Shown here one piece after another: positions 1-12,880 of a DNA stretch of 64,000 bases. The notes beneath the pieces were generated by a model. That model was not told the DNA's origin, did not search any database, and saw only the letters and a list, made by a program, of their open reading frames with translations. The translations under genes were made by a program, and so were the position numbers. Position 1 is the stretch's first letter; each line of letters opens with the position of its first letter. Origin of the DNA: Prinia subflava. Lineage: Eukaryota > Chordata > Aves > Passeriformes > Cisticolidae. The stretch lies in contig NC_086258.1 in assembly GCF_021018805.1 (NCBI RefSeq), positions 21,714,692-21,778,691 of the forward strand, read 5' to 3'.

Positions 1-56
1 CTCTATGATAGACATTAGGAGGACAGAGACAAGAAATGCCAGGATGAAATTTCAGG
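1..56 (+). repeat. Left copy of a short direct duplication (partner at 1913-1970)
   Basis: The first 56 bases align closely, with a few substitutions and a small indel, to 1913-1970. Both include TTAGGAGGACAGAGACA and end GAAATTTCAGG. The right-hand copy lies directly before the PIRT splice acceptor. The duplicate probably extends left of the window. Confidence 0.7.
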
Positions 57-264
57 AAAGGTCTGGATTGCACTGGAAGAGGAGGATCAGAAGGACCAGA
101 AGGCAGCAGTGCTCCGAGTGAGGCAGCTGGTGGGCAGGTGGCACCTGGAATTACCAGGATTTGGGCACTTCCCTGCAGAGCTGCCACTGGTGGGGCTTTT
201 GGGGCACTGGCCTGATCCCAGGGCAGGTTGTGTCGGTGGCAGCAGAGCAAAGATTTTGCCCATG

Positions 265-537
265 CAGAGCCTCAGTGGGCAGGAGGAGAGGGAACGGCCT
301 CAGGCTGGGCCAGGGGAGGCTCAGGGTGGACATTAGCAGGAATTTCCCCATGGAAAGGGTGCTCAGGCCTTGGAACTGCCCAGGGAGGTTTGGAGTGCCC
401 ATCCCTGGAAGTGTCCAGGAGGTCTGGAGGTGGCACTCAGAGCTCTGGGATGGGGATGAGGTGGGGTTGGGGCACAGCTGGGACTGGATGGGCTGAAAGG
501 GCTTTTCCAGCCTAAAGGATTTGGGATCCTGGGATTC
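265..537 (+). mobile_element. CR1 LINE 3' end (degraded)
   Basis: The segment reads as the avian CR1 3' end in order: GGGAACGGCCTCAGGCTG, a 'gccaggggaggctcagg' block, 'ttggaactgcccagggagg', 'ggtggcactcagagctctgg', and a terminal 'cttttccagcctaaaggat...gggattct'. CR1 copies are usually 5'-truncated, as this one is. Confidence 0.75.
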
Positions 538-1130
538 TCTATCAGAATATCTCTATCCCTTGCCCTGCCCCTGTTTTTCCTGTTTCAACAGAGAGCAGGG
601 AGGACTCCAGACAGGGGGACTGCAAATCCTGTCCACTGCTCTTGGCTTTTGTTTTGTGCTTGTTTGTCCCAGCCTGGCAGACCTGAAACATCCCAGAAGA
701 TGTCAACACCACCAGCTCTGCAGCAGTGGCTGTGCTGGGGGGACTAAATTATAAACTTACATCTGTCTCTTCTCAGAGTAACCACAAAGCTTGGCAGGGA
801 CACAGGTGGAGGAGTGAGGGAGGTGCTGGCTGGCACCCATCCATCAGCATCCCTAGGTGGGCACTGAGCCCAGCATGGCCCAGCTCTGGGCAGGTTTCCT
901 CCAGCCCCTGGAGCTGTGCCAGCCTCGCAGCCTCAGCGAGGCTGCCCTGATGTGGAACTTGCTCCCACATGGATCAGCAGCTCCAGGAGAAGGGCTGGGG
1001 CTCTGGGGTCACCCCCTGCACACCTGCTGAGCCACAGGCTGCCCTGGCATGGGCAGGGAGCAAAGCCAGCCTGGAATCACCTGCGAGGTGCCACCTCCTG
1101 GAGAGCCATCCCTGCTGAGCAGAGCGGATA

Positions 1131-1426
1131 CAGACACACAGACACAGACAGACACACAGACACCGAGACAGAGACAGAGACAGACACAGACACAGACACA
1201 GACACAGAACACAGACACAGACAGACACACAGACACAGACAGACACACAGACACAGACACAGACACAGACACAGACGCAGACGCAGACGCAGACACAGAC
1301 ACAGACACGGACATGGACACTGGCACAGACACCGGCACAGACACAGACAGACACAGACACAGACACAGACACAGACACAGACACAGACACAGACACAGAC
1401 ACAGACACAGACACAGACACAGACAT
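1131..1426. repeat. CAGACA/CACAGA-type microsatellite array
   Basis: About 300 bases are built almost wholly of CAGACA hexamers with ACACAGAC phase shifts and a few CAGACG, CGGACA and CTGGCA variants. It creates long open frames of Thr-Asp, Arg-His or Ser-Val repeats on both strands; these are artefacts. It lies about 600 bases upstream of the PIRT coding exon. Confidence 0.95.
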
Positions 1427-1912
1427 GTCGTGGCTGCAGTGGTGTTTGGCTTACCTGCTCTGGAGCAAAGCCCACGTGGGCTAAAAGTCTGTGTGGTGTT
1501 TAGGGAGAGCTGTGCTGGGCACTGCCATGCTGTCACTGCCCATCCTGCTGCCCAGCCTGCCTGCAGGAGCCTGTTGCACCAATTTATGGGGGTGATGCTC
1601 TTCCTTCCCTCCCAAAACCTCCTCCACCTCCATCTGGGCTGTGCTCACTGGTGACCAAAGGGAAGCACCTTCCAGCCTCCATCACTTGCCATGCTCTGCT
1701 TTCTCTTTTGTCAGAGGGGAGGGTGCCTGGCAGAGCTGCTGCCCTGGGGTGCAAAACTGGGATGCCAGCTCACAGGGAAGCAGGGAATTGGATGCCCAAA
1801 AGATGGAACAGCACATCAAATTTTAGAGTGCTGAGGTGTGGGATTATTCCAGAGAGTAAAGAAAACTTCCAACCACAAGACCAAATCAGAGGGTGGCTCG
1901 ATCATAAATCCT

Positions 1913-2416
<504 letters not shown>

Positions 2417-2876
2417 GGGCAGCCAGGACCTTCCCGAGGAGATTCCCCTCCCCTCCACCAACCCGTGTTTATCAGCCATGGAAACAAACACTTTCTTGTA
2501 CTCCCTAGGGGGTTTCACCCCAGTGTCTTCCCTACACGGCCTCCAGTGTGAAAATGAACTTTGTACTTCATCCAAGTCATCCCAGGCTAAAAAGGAGCAG
2601 GAATTTTCAACTGAGCCCAGCAAGGCAGGTCCAAGGCTCTGCATCACCCCCCAGTCCAAAGAGGGGCCCAACGGCACAAACTGGGTAAAGCAAAGCCCCA
2701 GAGGAACCTGGGCTGAAGCCAAACCCCGAAGAAACCCAGCTCCCCCAGGAGGTCCTCCAGGATCCATCAGCACAGAGGAGCCATCTGACAGGAGCCAAAA
2801 TTCCTTCCAGCTCCCTGATTCACCAGAGAGGCTGGAGGATCTGCACAGCACCAGGAGACACAGCAGAAGCAGAGGA

Positions 2877-3075
2877 CAGAGATCCTGCAGAGGGTCCCAC
2901 ATCCTAGAGAATATCCCAGATCCTACAGAGGGCACAGATCCTGCAGAAAGGCACAGATCCTACAGAATGTCTCAGATTCTACAGAATATCCCAGATCCTG
3001 CAGAGGGGGACAGATCCTGCCAAGTGTCCCAGATTCTACAGAGGGTCCCAGATCCTACAGAGGGTCCCAGATCCT
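2877..3075. repeat. Minisatellite, about 20-22 bp units
   Basis: Degenerate tandem units of the form 'cagatcctgcagagggtccc' repeat, with alternating 'agaatatccc' and 'agagggcaca' variants. It lies about 460 bases downstream of the PIRT stop and could be within its 3'UTR. Confidence 0.8.
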
Positions 3076-4504
3076 GCTTCTCCAGGCAGCTGGCAGGGCA
3101 GGGACAAGGGAAATGTGTCTGGGAATGGTCTGAGCTGTGGGAACTGTGCTCAGGGCTGAGAGCTGATTCCCTCCCAGGAACTCTCAGCCTCCTCCTGGCC
3201 ATCTCTGCCTGAGCTCCCTCATTTCTGAAAGCGGTGCCACATCAGCATTTCTGCCTGACAATGTTGTCCAAGGTGCCTGAGACCTGAAGCGTTTGTGTTT
3301 GCACAGCCTGGCTGCCAGGGAGCTCGAGCTCACCTTGGCACTGGTGCCAGGCTTCCCCCAGCCTGTGACCAGGGCTGTGTGCCTGCAGAGCCTCTCCACC
3401 TGTGTGGGCAGAGCTGGAGGTGGCACATCCCATCCTGGCAGCTGGCACAGCTGGATTAGGAGTATTTGAGCACACAGATCCCTTTGCCCCAGGCTCGGTC
3501 TGGCCCTGAGCTTTGTTTCCTGGCTGGTGCAGGCATCCCTGGGCAGCCAGTGCCAGGTTGGTGACAGGGCTGTACAAGATCTGGCACAGGACCCAGCAAA
3601 ACTGTTTGTTCCTCAGCCATCCCTCATGTCATGCTCTGCTGCTGTTTGCAGTCCTGCACTGGCACCAGCCTCTGCTCCTTCAGCTGCCACAGGCAGGGGA
3701 TGCTCACCCCAAACTCCTCGGGGCAGCTGCAGCCAGAGACTGCAGGAGGGACACCAGGATCCAGGATGGAAAACCAGGGAGCAACGTGAGGAGGAGCCCC
3801 AGGTCCCAGCTGGCTGCACATCTGGGCACAGCTGGGAGCCCTGGAGCTGCACTGGGTGGAGATGGCACCTGGAAACGGGTCCTGCTGCACAGAGCCATGC
3901 TCAGCCAGGGCTGCCTGGCCAAAGGGGTGCTCCAGGAGGGCTGGAACTGCCCAAAGGAGAGAGGGAGCTCCTGCTGGCCACGAATCAAGGGAGCTCCTGC
4001 CGGCCAGGTCTCACAGCCAAGGAGAAGGAGACAGTCAGTGAAATGTTAATGTGATAAAAAAGTCACCGAGACCAAGGATTGAATTGGATTCCAGGCTGGT
4101 CATTTATAACAAGAATATGAGGTTTCATTAAAGGAAAACGTTCCCGAGGGACTTGCAGGTGGCTGCTGTGGTGTCACATCTCTGCTGTGCAGGGAGGGTG
4201 GGGTGACAGAGTTTGGGGGTGGTGTGGCACCCAGTGGGCAGGGGGGCTGGCTCAGGACTGGGGGAGGACAGGGAATGGGGCTGGCCTTGATTTGGGTGCT
4301 GGTGAGGGGCTGAGGGAACTCCCCTGCCCAGGGGTCAGCAGCAGCTCAGGAATGTGCCTGGCAAGAGGATGGAACCTGCCAGGAGAAAGGAAACAGCCCA
4401 AGGACCAGCAAAGCCTGGTGAGGAGAGAATTTATCAGAGGGAGCTCCTTCCCAGATATTCACTGCCCAGATGTGTGGTGGGACAGGGAGGCAAAGGGACA
4501 GGAA

Positions 4505-4680
4505 CGTTAAGGGAAAGTCAGATTAACAGGTGGGAGATAACTGAGGAGAAAGTCAGATTAACATCTGGGGATATCTGAGGGGAAGGTCAGATTAACATCT
4601 GGGGATAACTGAAGGGAAAATCAGATTAACATCTGGGGATAACTGAAGGGAAAATCAGATTAACAGCTGGGGGATAACTG
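4505..4680. repeat. Minisatellite, about 36-40 bp units
   Basis: Four to five tandem units contain 'gtcagattaaca', 'tctggggataactga' and 'ggggaaa' blocks, with good conservation between neighbouring units. Confidence 0.85.
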
Positions 4681-5763
4681 CAGGTGGAAGTCCAGGAACA
4701 AAGGGGGAATTCCCCCTCAGTAGCACAGGTTATAAATGCCTGATCACTGCCAGGGAGGGAGGGAGCTTTGCACTGGAGCTCCCAACACTGGGAATTGCAT
4801 CCTTTCCTTGAAGTGAGCTGGAGCAATTTATGGAGAGAGAGATGCAGGATAACCTGAAGGCTCCTCACAAGGGTTTCTTTAGGAGTTGGCATAAAATCCA
4901 TGCCCTGCTGTGGCCCAGCAAAGCCCCATAGGGCTGCTGGGAAATGAATTTCTGCCTCTGTGTTGTGGCACCAGTGAACCTCTAACTCCTTGGGATGTGG
5001 GAGGCTGCAGAGACAGGGAGCACCCATGGATCTAAATAGATTTATGGACAACAGATTAAGGAAAACAAAAACAAACAAACAAGCAACCCCCCCCCCAAAC
5101 AAACAAACAAACCTAAAACCAAACCACAGTAGAAGCAAGAGAGAAGAATGTGCCATTTAAATTCCATAACACAACAGTGGTGGATGCTGGAGGAGTCCAG
5201 GAGGAGCAGACTCCAGGAGGGCAACAGAGCTCAGCTGCTGTGTCCTCCTGCCTTTGCTGGGGCAAGACTGGGCTGGATGGACTTGGACCAGCCCATGAGG
5301 AAGGTCACACCTTTGGGCTGTTCCCAAGCACCTCCAAATCCCTGTTTGGCTGCTCCCTGCCGTTCCTCCTCACTCCCACTGAAGCCTGAGTGGATCCTGC
5401 TGTGATGCTTTGGATCAGACCAAGGAAAAGCACGTTTAGAGAAAAGATCAGGTTTTCCAGCAAACATAATTATGTCTCACTAAAGCAAGTTCAGATGCAA
5501 TCTGCCAGCTTCCCCTGTGCTATAAAAAGAACAGGAAATCCATTACAAAAGTCATTATCTCTGCAGAGCAGCTCAAAGAGGAAATATTGGCCCTGCATCT
5601 CAAAGGTCAGCAGCAAACCCGCCCGGCAGGCTCGGGTGGAGCACACCCTGCTCCAGGCGTCTGAGCTGCCTCATTCCTGGGCTTCCACAGCCCAAACCCG
5701 CCCGAAGATGTGCACACCCCCGGGGCAGACCCCTCTGTGAGGATGTCACCTCCGGGCTGAATT

Positions 5764-6085
5764 CCAGTGTCTAAAGAGGTTCAGAGAGGGCTGGAGGGGA
5801 ACTTTGGGCAAAGGACAGAGGGACAGGACACAGGGAATGGCTTCCCACTGCCAGAGGGCAGGGATGGATGGGAGATGGGGAAGGAATTCCTGGCTGGGAG
5901 GGTGGGCAGGCCCTGGCACAGAGTGCCCAGAGCAGCTGTGGCTGTCCCTGGACCCCTGGCAGTGCCCAAGGCCAGGTTGGACATTGGAGCTTGGAGCAGC
6001 CTGGGACAGTGGGAGGTGTCCCTGCCATGGCAGGGGGTTGGAATTTATGATCTCTAAAGTCCCTTCCAACCCAAACCAGTCTGTG
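5764..6085 (+). mobile_element. CR1 LINE 3' end
   Basis: This is a long, well-preserved CR1 3' end in the plus sense. It contains 'ggcaggccctggcacag', 'gtgcccagagcagctgtgg', 'cctggcagtgcccaaggcc', 'gggacagtgggaggtgtcc' and the terminal 'cccttccaacccaaacc' followed by a remnant of the 3' octamer repeats. The same subfamily recurs at 18.5, 23.7 and 58.7 kb. Confidence 0.9.
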
Positions 6086-7864
6086 ACTCCAGGATCTCAG
6101 TCCCACTCACTGGGCTCACCCTTGGTGCAGTCAGGTTTTGGCAGAAGCTGGGGTCAATTATTTAAGCATGGAAGGAAGCAGCTGACCACTGGTGACCACT
6201 GGTGACCACTGGTGACCACGGTCTCATCTTCACACCCCCTGAGACCTTCCAGCCCTCCCTCCTGCAAACACAGCCTCAGGCTCGGGATCCACTGGGATGC
6301 TGGAGGGTGGCTCCATGCCTGAGTCTGGGTGACACCCATGCTGCCAGCTGAAATGCTGCTGCTGCTTCCTCCCACCGGGGAGCAGATGAGATCCCACCAG
6401 GATGAGCTGCCCCTGCCCATCCCTCCACAACATCCAGCAGCCTTCCCTGTCCTTAGTGAGCAGCAATGAGAGCAAAATCTTCAGGGGGGTCTCAGTGCCC
6501 ACAGTGAGTTTGAAACCCTAAAAACCTCTTCCTATTCCACTCTAGATGTTGGGCACATGGGGGAGGAACAGTTTTTTCCTGCTGCCCAGGGAGCAGAGGG
6601 TCTGCTCAGGGCTCTCTGTGGGTGTTTGGGAGCAGCAGGAGGGATGAGGCTGGGAGGCAGGAGGGGTGGGGTTGGGATAAGGCTGTGAGGCAGGACCATG
6701 GCTGTGCTGGGCAGCCTCCTCTGCCCTGGCCTTGCCCTTTTTGACGTGCACAGTGAGGGTGGCAGGTAGGAACAGTGTGATTTGTAACTCCCTGGGCAGC
6801 ACAGGATGCAGGGGATGGCCTCTGTCCCCTGCAGCCACCCCCTCACTCATGGCAGGGTTGTGGTGAAGCTGCCCAGGTGGTAGATGGTGCCCTGGTTTGG
6901 CAGGAGGACACTCTTGGAGTGACCTTTGGCATGTCCTGGAGCCAAGGCCAGCTCCAGCAGGTCCCTGCAGCTGGCACTGCTCCATCCCTGACACTGACCT
7001 CATGCCCTACAGGCCTGTCCTGAGCCTTGGGACATCCTCTGTATGGCCAAGGATGGGACAGGCAGCTGCCACCCCACTGCCTGTGCTTTGGGATGACTTT
7101 CCCAGAGCCAAGGCCTCCCTGGGTTCTTCACCTCCCATGATCTTCCCCAGTTTGCCAAGGATGCACAAACCAGGGAGGAGGGACAGCAAAGATGTTCCCG
7201 GTGTCACACCATAACCTGGGAGCAGAAAGCAGCACACACCTGCGCACCAAAAAGTCACACTGGCTACTCAGAGGCCAGCCAGGAGCTCTGGGGGAATTCT
7301 GGCTTCTTTGGGGGTTCCTCACTGGCTTCCTGGTGTCCCATTTTCGGGATGGGCAGTGGCACAGGTGGCCTGATGGCTCTCCAGCAAGACCTGCTCTTCA
7401 GAGGTGTTGCAAGGGTGATGTCATTTTGGCATCCTGGACAAATTCCCGTGCCTCAGTTTACTTACAAAGAGGGGGAGTGGTAGGATGTTTCCAGGTTGTT
7501 CCAGGGATGCCAGAGCCTGCAGCCTTCCCTGGGATGCTCCCACGGGGGATGCTGCCCAAAAGTGACAGATCTGGGTCTCAAACACCGGGGCTGTGGGGCT
7601 GGCTCAGGGCAGAGTCGCACCTTTGGGACGGGCTGGATGTGAGGCAGCCCCACCCTGGCGAGCACAGAGCACCCCGGGGTGGGCTCACACGGGACAGCCC
7701 CGGGCTGTGCTGCGGGCAGAGGCGGGGCCACGAAAGGGTTAAAGCGGTGTCGTGTGCTCCGTGCCGATCGTTCTGCAAGGTGTGCTGTGACATTTGTACT
7801 TCCTCTTGGCAGGGAGCGGGGCAGGGAGGCGGGCAGGGATGCTGCTGCCCTGAGGGGCTGCACC

Positions 7865-8092
7865 ATGCGCGCACGGCGCCTGCCGGGGCGCTGCGCTACC
7901 ATCGCCCTGGTGGCTCTGCTCTGCGACGCCCTGGGGCTCCTCATCCTCCTCCTGGGCATCTTCGCTCCCCTCAGCTCCTGGGACTTCTTTGTCTACGCGG
8001 GGGCCCTGCTGCTGGCCTTCAGCCTCGTCTTCTGGGCGTTCTGGTACACCCTCAACATCGAGGTGCCACTCGGGGAGCTCCAGGGCGGCTGA
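7865..8092 (+). CDS. TMEM238L: TMEM238L-like small two-pass membrane protein
   Basis: The 75-residue protein starts at an ATG in good Kozak context (CACCATGC). It has a basic N-terminus (MRARRLPGR), a first hydrophobic helix at about 11-33, the motif [15 protein letters not shown] (34-48), a second helix to about 61, and [11 protein letters not shown] (59-69). This layout and the WDFF...FWY.NIEVPL signature match the TMEM238/TMEM238L family as I recall it. Its function is unknown. The human TMEM238L gene lies close to PIRT on 17p, and PIRT is the upstream neighbour here, which supports the L paralogue. A likely acceptor (TTCCTCTTGGCAG, ending at 7812) precedes the ATG, so an upstream non-coding exon is likely. 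A longer open frame from 7679 runs back through that acceptor, and the protein similarity begins only at 7865. Confidence 0.75.
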   Translation: MRARRLPGRCATIALVALLCDALGLLILLLGIFAPLSSWDFFVYAGALLLAFSLVFWAFWYTLNIEVPLGELQGG

Positions 8093-8390
8093 CCCCGGGG
8101 CCACAGCGGGGCCTTGCTCTCATTTTTGTCTCATTTTCCCGGGAGGAGCGGCTAGAAAGACCCAAAGCATCGCTCAGCTGGGGAAGAGCACCCAAAAGAG
8201 ACCCGAGGGAAGGGCCTGGTGGTCCTCAGAGCACGGAGCAGCCAGATGGACCCTCGGGGGAAAGGTACCCACAGCTCAGCGTGCCCGGGGATGCTTGGCT
8301 GGTGTGGGGGAATGCAGAGGTCCTGGCAGGGCAGAGCTTCCTGCTGGTGACAGGCACTATCAGGAGTAGTATTCGATTTTAAAGTGATCT

Positions 8391-8634
8391 GGAATGGGTT
8401 AACGAGAGACAGGAGGTTAGTTTTTATGAGATTAATGGATTTTAGGAGGGGGTTTTGGCCAGTTTGGGAGTGGCTGTTGTCTGTGGTGTAATTGCTCAGT
8501 GTATCCCATCAGAATGGATTAACGATGGACAGGAGGTGGGTTTTGATGAGTTGAGTGGATTTTGGGAGGGGGCTTTGAGGCAGTTTGGGGGTGGCTGTTG
8601 TCTGGGGGGTGATTGCTGAATGCATCCCATCAGA
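8391..8634 (+). repeat. Two-copy tandem duplication, unit about 120 bp
   Basis: Positions 8391-8511 and 8512-8634 are homologous, with matching blocks 'gacaggaggt', 'ggattttgggagggggc' (or its variant), 'gtggctgttgtctg' and 'cccatcaga' in the same order. It lies 300 bases past the TMEM238L-like stop. Confidence 0.85.
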
Positions 8635-9207
8635 GGATGCTGGAGAGAGGGTCCTGGAGAGCTGCTGCTCTCCCGTGACAGCTTTGTGTGTCAGAGGGAC
8701 AGGGAGCACGAGCCAGCCCTGGCCACACACCCTGGGCAAACAGGGGAAGTCAAGAAGGATAACCCAGGCCGTGCTTCAGCAGCTGCTCCTGCGTGCCCCC
8801 ATCACACTCTGTGTGCTGCCAGGAGGGTTTTCCCAGCAGGGAATGTTTTCCCAGCAAAGCAATGGGGAACAGTGAAAATCCAAGTGAAAGTTGTGTCACC
8901 AAGGCACTGCTCTGATGTGCTGCAAGGCGAGCAAGGAAACTGGGTACAAAGTACCATCAGGTTTGAACATTGGCTCTGAGATTAGGCCTTGCTAATCTCA
9001 GGCTTGTCTAGAACACGCCTGGCTGGTTTGGCAGCCACCCAAGGGGCAGAAAGATCAGGTCCTGCCTGGTGTCTGCAGCCTGGTGCTGCAGCAGGGGGAC
9101 CACCGAGCATCAGCACGGCCGGGGGGGGCTGGTGCTGCCCTGGGGACTGAGAGGGCTCAGTGCTGGCCCCGTGTGTGAGCAGCAACCCCAAAGCTTAGGG
9201 GAGCTGG

Positions 9208-9603
9208 TGTTGTTGGTAGGGCAGACACAACACACAGAGTGACACGGTAAAATCTTCAGAAGTTTCTTTATTATGGCTGCATAGTGTCTTTTATACGGTT
9301 TTTACAAACCTCAAGCATAACTTCTGACTGGTTAATAGTGTTCTTGTTAATTATTCTATTGGTTAGTAAAAGGCATTTTATTTGTCCATCAAATCTATTT
9401 GATCCCAGATTGTTTACATATTTTCTTTACTGATTCTCATGGCACAAATCCCTTGTTATTACAGGTGCATTTACTTTTCATCCTCAGATTGTTGTGTTAA
9501 AGGAACTTCTCATTCTCAAAACAGCTTCATTTGTGAACTTACAGATTGCTTGTTAGCTGCACTTAGAAGAAATGACCCGCCAGCTTTTTACCCTATTCCT
9601 AGA
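9208..9603 (-). mobile_element. Solo LTR, family A, copy 1
   Basis: This element of about 396 bp is highly similar to 17153-17527. Read on the minus strand it has a TATA box (GTATAAAAGAC) about 20 bases before AATAAAG, the usual order in a retroviral LTR. The 6-bp direct repeat AGCTGG flanks it at 9202-9207 and 9604-9609. Six-base target duplications fit an alpha/beta-type (class II) endogenous retrovirus. No internal retroviral genes are present, so this is a solo LTR. Confidence 0.85.
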
Positions 9604-12600
9604 AGCTGGAGATGTCTGGGTGCTGGAGAGCTGTGCTGCTGGCAGGGATGGTGTCCTCCTTCCTGCCAGCATCCTGGGGATGCTCCCCCTGTGCTGGCCA
9701 CCATGGGGGAGCCAATCAGCCCGAGTGGAATAGGGAGCAGCCCCACAGTGCTTGGAGCTGCCGTGGCAAAGGGAGGTGGCAGCAGGAGGATGGCCCAGGC
9801 AGAGCCAACCGTGCCCCCAGAGCACAGGCAGGGCAAGGAGGGATGGGGTTTGACAGAGAATGGGGCAGAGGTGGGGGAGATGTCCCCAGGCCACAAAGGT
9901 GAGTGTCAGGGCACAGCCCTCACTGTCAGCACGCAGCCAGGCCAGTGCCCCAGGCAAGGACATTGCCAGCGACATGTCCCTGTCTGGGAGTCACAGCAGG
10001 GACATTGCCCTGCACAGTTCTCCATAAAGCCTCTCACCACCAGTGAGATTCTTTTTTATTATTTATTCTTTTTTCCCTTGATCTCCTCTCCTGCTGTCAG
10101 TGACCACAAGAGACAGACCCGGGGTTTTCCTGCACTGTGAGGGGAGGCTGCCCTGGGGTCACAGTGTTGTACCCACCAGGATGCCCAGGCCAGCAGCTCA
10201 GCTTTGCCCTCACCACATCTCAGGCTGTTTTTCCACCTGTGTGCCCTTAGGACTTGATCCTTCAGGAATTTCCTTGATGTGCCTCAGGATAAGAACCCAG
10301 GACAAGCATCAGTCAGATCCTGCAGCTGCAGAGAAGGAAGGGCAGCAGCAACCCGCACCCTCCTTTATTTGCTCGGGGATTTTTAATTGCCTGTGCTGAG
10401 CCTGTCACCCCAGCCTGTAAAAGCTGGCCCGGGGCTTTGTCACTACTCCAGGTCTGTCCCTCGCTGGGTGCGGCGCTCGGGGACAGCATCCAGGGAGCCG
10501 GGGGCGCTAGCCCAGGAACCCAGCGGCACCCGGGGCAGGGTCCCTGTCCCCGCGGGTCCCTCCTGCCTCCCGGGATGCTGCAGCAGACTCTCCCGAATGG
10601 AGCTTTTGGGGGCTGCCAGCACCTGGGACTGGGCGGTCCTGTGCACTCCACCAGCACGGCCAGGGGCTGCTTTGGGGATGGTGAGGGGTGGGGTGATTCC
10701 CACACGGAGAAGCATTGCCAGCCCTGTGCCTGGCCCTCCTGGGATGCTCAGGAGGATGTACCCAGGGCCATAGAAGAGCAGAGGCTCACAGTGCACCACC
10801 ACACCCTGGGAAACCAGACCCAGCATCCTGCACCCCCTGCTCACACATTTCCCCTCTGGGATCCCCCTGGGTCTGTGACAGTGACCCAGCTCCCCTGGGC
10901 CATTCCCCAGCAGCATGAGAGTGGGCACACGTGCACAGATCCAACCCAAACACATCTCTGGGTTTGTGTGCCAGCTGCCTTCAGCATGTTCCCCCTCCTG
11001 CAGGCTGGCTCCGAGTGACACAGGGACAGGCAGGATGTGGTGGCTTCAACATCCCTCATGCACAGGCAGGAGCAACCAGCCAGGCCCAGAGAGAGGGGAA
11101 ACCCCCCAGCTGTGTGTGCTCAGGGCAGGGACCGGGTGATTCCTCCTGGCCCCATCCCACCCTGACCCTGCACACCCCAGATTCTCTGATGTCTCCAATG
11201 TCCTTTCCATCCCAGGGACAGCTCCTTCCCTCTTCTGCTGTCCCCAGATCCCTTGGGCTGGGACAGAGCCCACTCCTGAGTCCCGTGGGTGAAGCCCCTG
11301 TCCCTTGGTGCTGTGCAGCACTGGGAGCACTGGCCCAGCCCGAGTGAGATATTGACTCAAGGGCTCATCTTTCCCTCGGTGGTTTTGTGCTTGGTCTGTT
11401 TGCTCCAGGCTGGGGGCTGTTCCAGATCCTTGGGCTTGGCACAGAGCCCACATGGGCACTGGGAACCAGCAGCTCCCTCTGCTCCCTGCCCAGTCTGTGT
11501 CCCCCCAGTCACCCCAGTGACACCAGTCCCCAAAGCCCAGCAGCCTCCAGTGCTTCCTGCCCTGGTAATCCCAAAATCCTGTGGGGTGGCTCCAGGAGCC
11601 CCCCTTGTGACTTGGACCAGCTCTCTCTGGGCTCTTTCCCACCCTTCCCCTGCCATGGATCCCCCACTGGGCACCCTCAGGGGGAACATGAGCCCCAGCA
11701 GTGCCAGGGGTTTGCTCATGAGTCTGGATCTTCTGGGGAGGGAAAAATCCTCCTTTTGTGCCAAATGTTACCAACCTTGAGCTGGGCTGATCCTGAATAT
11801 CCCTGGGCATCCTGGGCATCCCTTTAGCACCCAGGAGTCTGCTGGTGCTTCTGTCTGGGATCTGTCTGGTGGGAAATGGTCCCAGTGCTTTGATTCCACA
11901 TGTCTTTATTGAGGACAACTTCTATTTCTTGCTATTATCAAGGGTTTTAAAGCCATTCGCATTTCCTTTCACTCTCTGTTTATAGGGAGAGAAGAAAGGA
12001 CAGGAGTGGATGTCAGGAGGGAGCAGATGAAGAGGAGCAGCTCCACACCAGGACTCTGCTGTGCTGCTCTTGCACAACCAGCCCTGGGAGCACAGAAGCT
12101 GTATCACTCTGCTGTGCTGGGGACACTGGCACAGCCACTCAGGGCAGCCCCTCAAGGATGGACACACCCTTTGCTCCCTCTCCAATCCCTTTGCACTGCC
12201 CCCCTGCCCGCTGCTGGCTCAGAGGGCCCAGCAGGAGCAGCCTGGTGGCAGCAGAGCCTCTTCCCTCTGTCCTGACCAGGGGCCACAGACCTACAGGGAC
12301 CAGCTGGCAGCTCTGCCACCCTTCCTGCAGGTGTGATGGTCCAGCAGGGCTCCAGCTGGGCACACAGCCCCAGTGCAGCTGAGGGCCCAGGCTGGGACCT
12401 GCTCTGTGCACTGACGGGACAGACAGACAACAAAATCAGACAGGATGGAGGATCCCCTGAGCAAAACGCTGCTGCTGGAGGTCTCAGGTCTGTTCTACCC
12501 AAGGTCCCAGGCACTCCCCAAGGGCATTTCAGGAAATTCTCAGAAGAGCTCAGGCCAAAGAGCTACTGGAGCTGAGCAGAGCTGCAAAGGCCAGGGGAGG

Positions 12601-12776
12601 ATCCCGTGCTCCAGCTGCCAATCCAGGGGTGGCTCAGCATGGGAACGACCCCTGGCTCACTCCAAATCCAGACAAGAGAGGAGAGGAGTGGAGGCCTCCT
12701 CGTCTCCCACATCTCCATTCTCCGGCGCTCCTGGTTCAGCTGACCATGAAGACACCCGTGCAGGATGGAAGCATTT

Positions 12777-12880
12777 CTAACACTATCAAATATATACTAT
12801 ATATATATCCAATATATACAAAAACCTCTCAAACATGGAACACCTCTCAAAGATATAACACTTCTCAAATATATAACAAC
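12777..12880. repeat. AT-rich low-complexity patch
   Basis: TA-rich sequence ('tatatactatatatatatcc') is followed by repeated 'cctctcaaa.atataaca' units. Confidence 0.8.

Larger units (their letters stand above)
2417..7812. other. Intergenic or PIRT 3'UTR and TMEM238L upstream region
   Basis: No further gene is seen. The first part is presumably PIRT 3'UTR, but no convincing AATAAA marks its end. The stretch contains two minisatellites (about 2877-3075 and 4505-4680), a poly-C/AAAC-rich low-complexity patch at about 5066-5120, a CR1 3' end (5764-6085) and four head-to-tail GGTGACCACT units at 6184-6220. Confidence 0.6.

Noticed and set aside
916..1654. Several 130-200-codon frames across the CAGACA array on both strands
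   Set aside because: They are direct products of the hexamer repeat (Thr-Asp, Arg-His, Ser-Val, Cys-Leu runs).
7192..8382. 396-codon open frame overlapping the TMEM238L-like gene in another frame
   Set aside because: Over the gene it is a shadow of the recognised two-pass protein, and its remaining sequence is low-complexity.
9439..10140. Frame beginning MAQIPCYYRC, with a similar reading in the copy at 17.1-17.8 kb
   Set aside because: Both lie in the LTR in the sense opposite to its transcription. The similarity reflects the shared LTR, not a gene.
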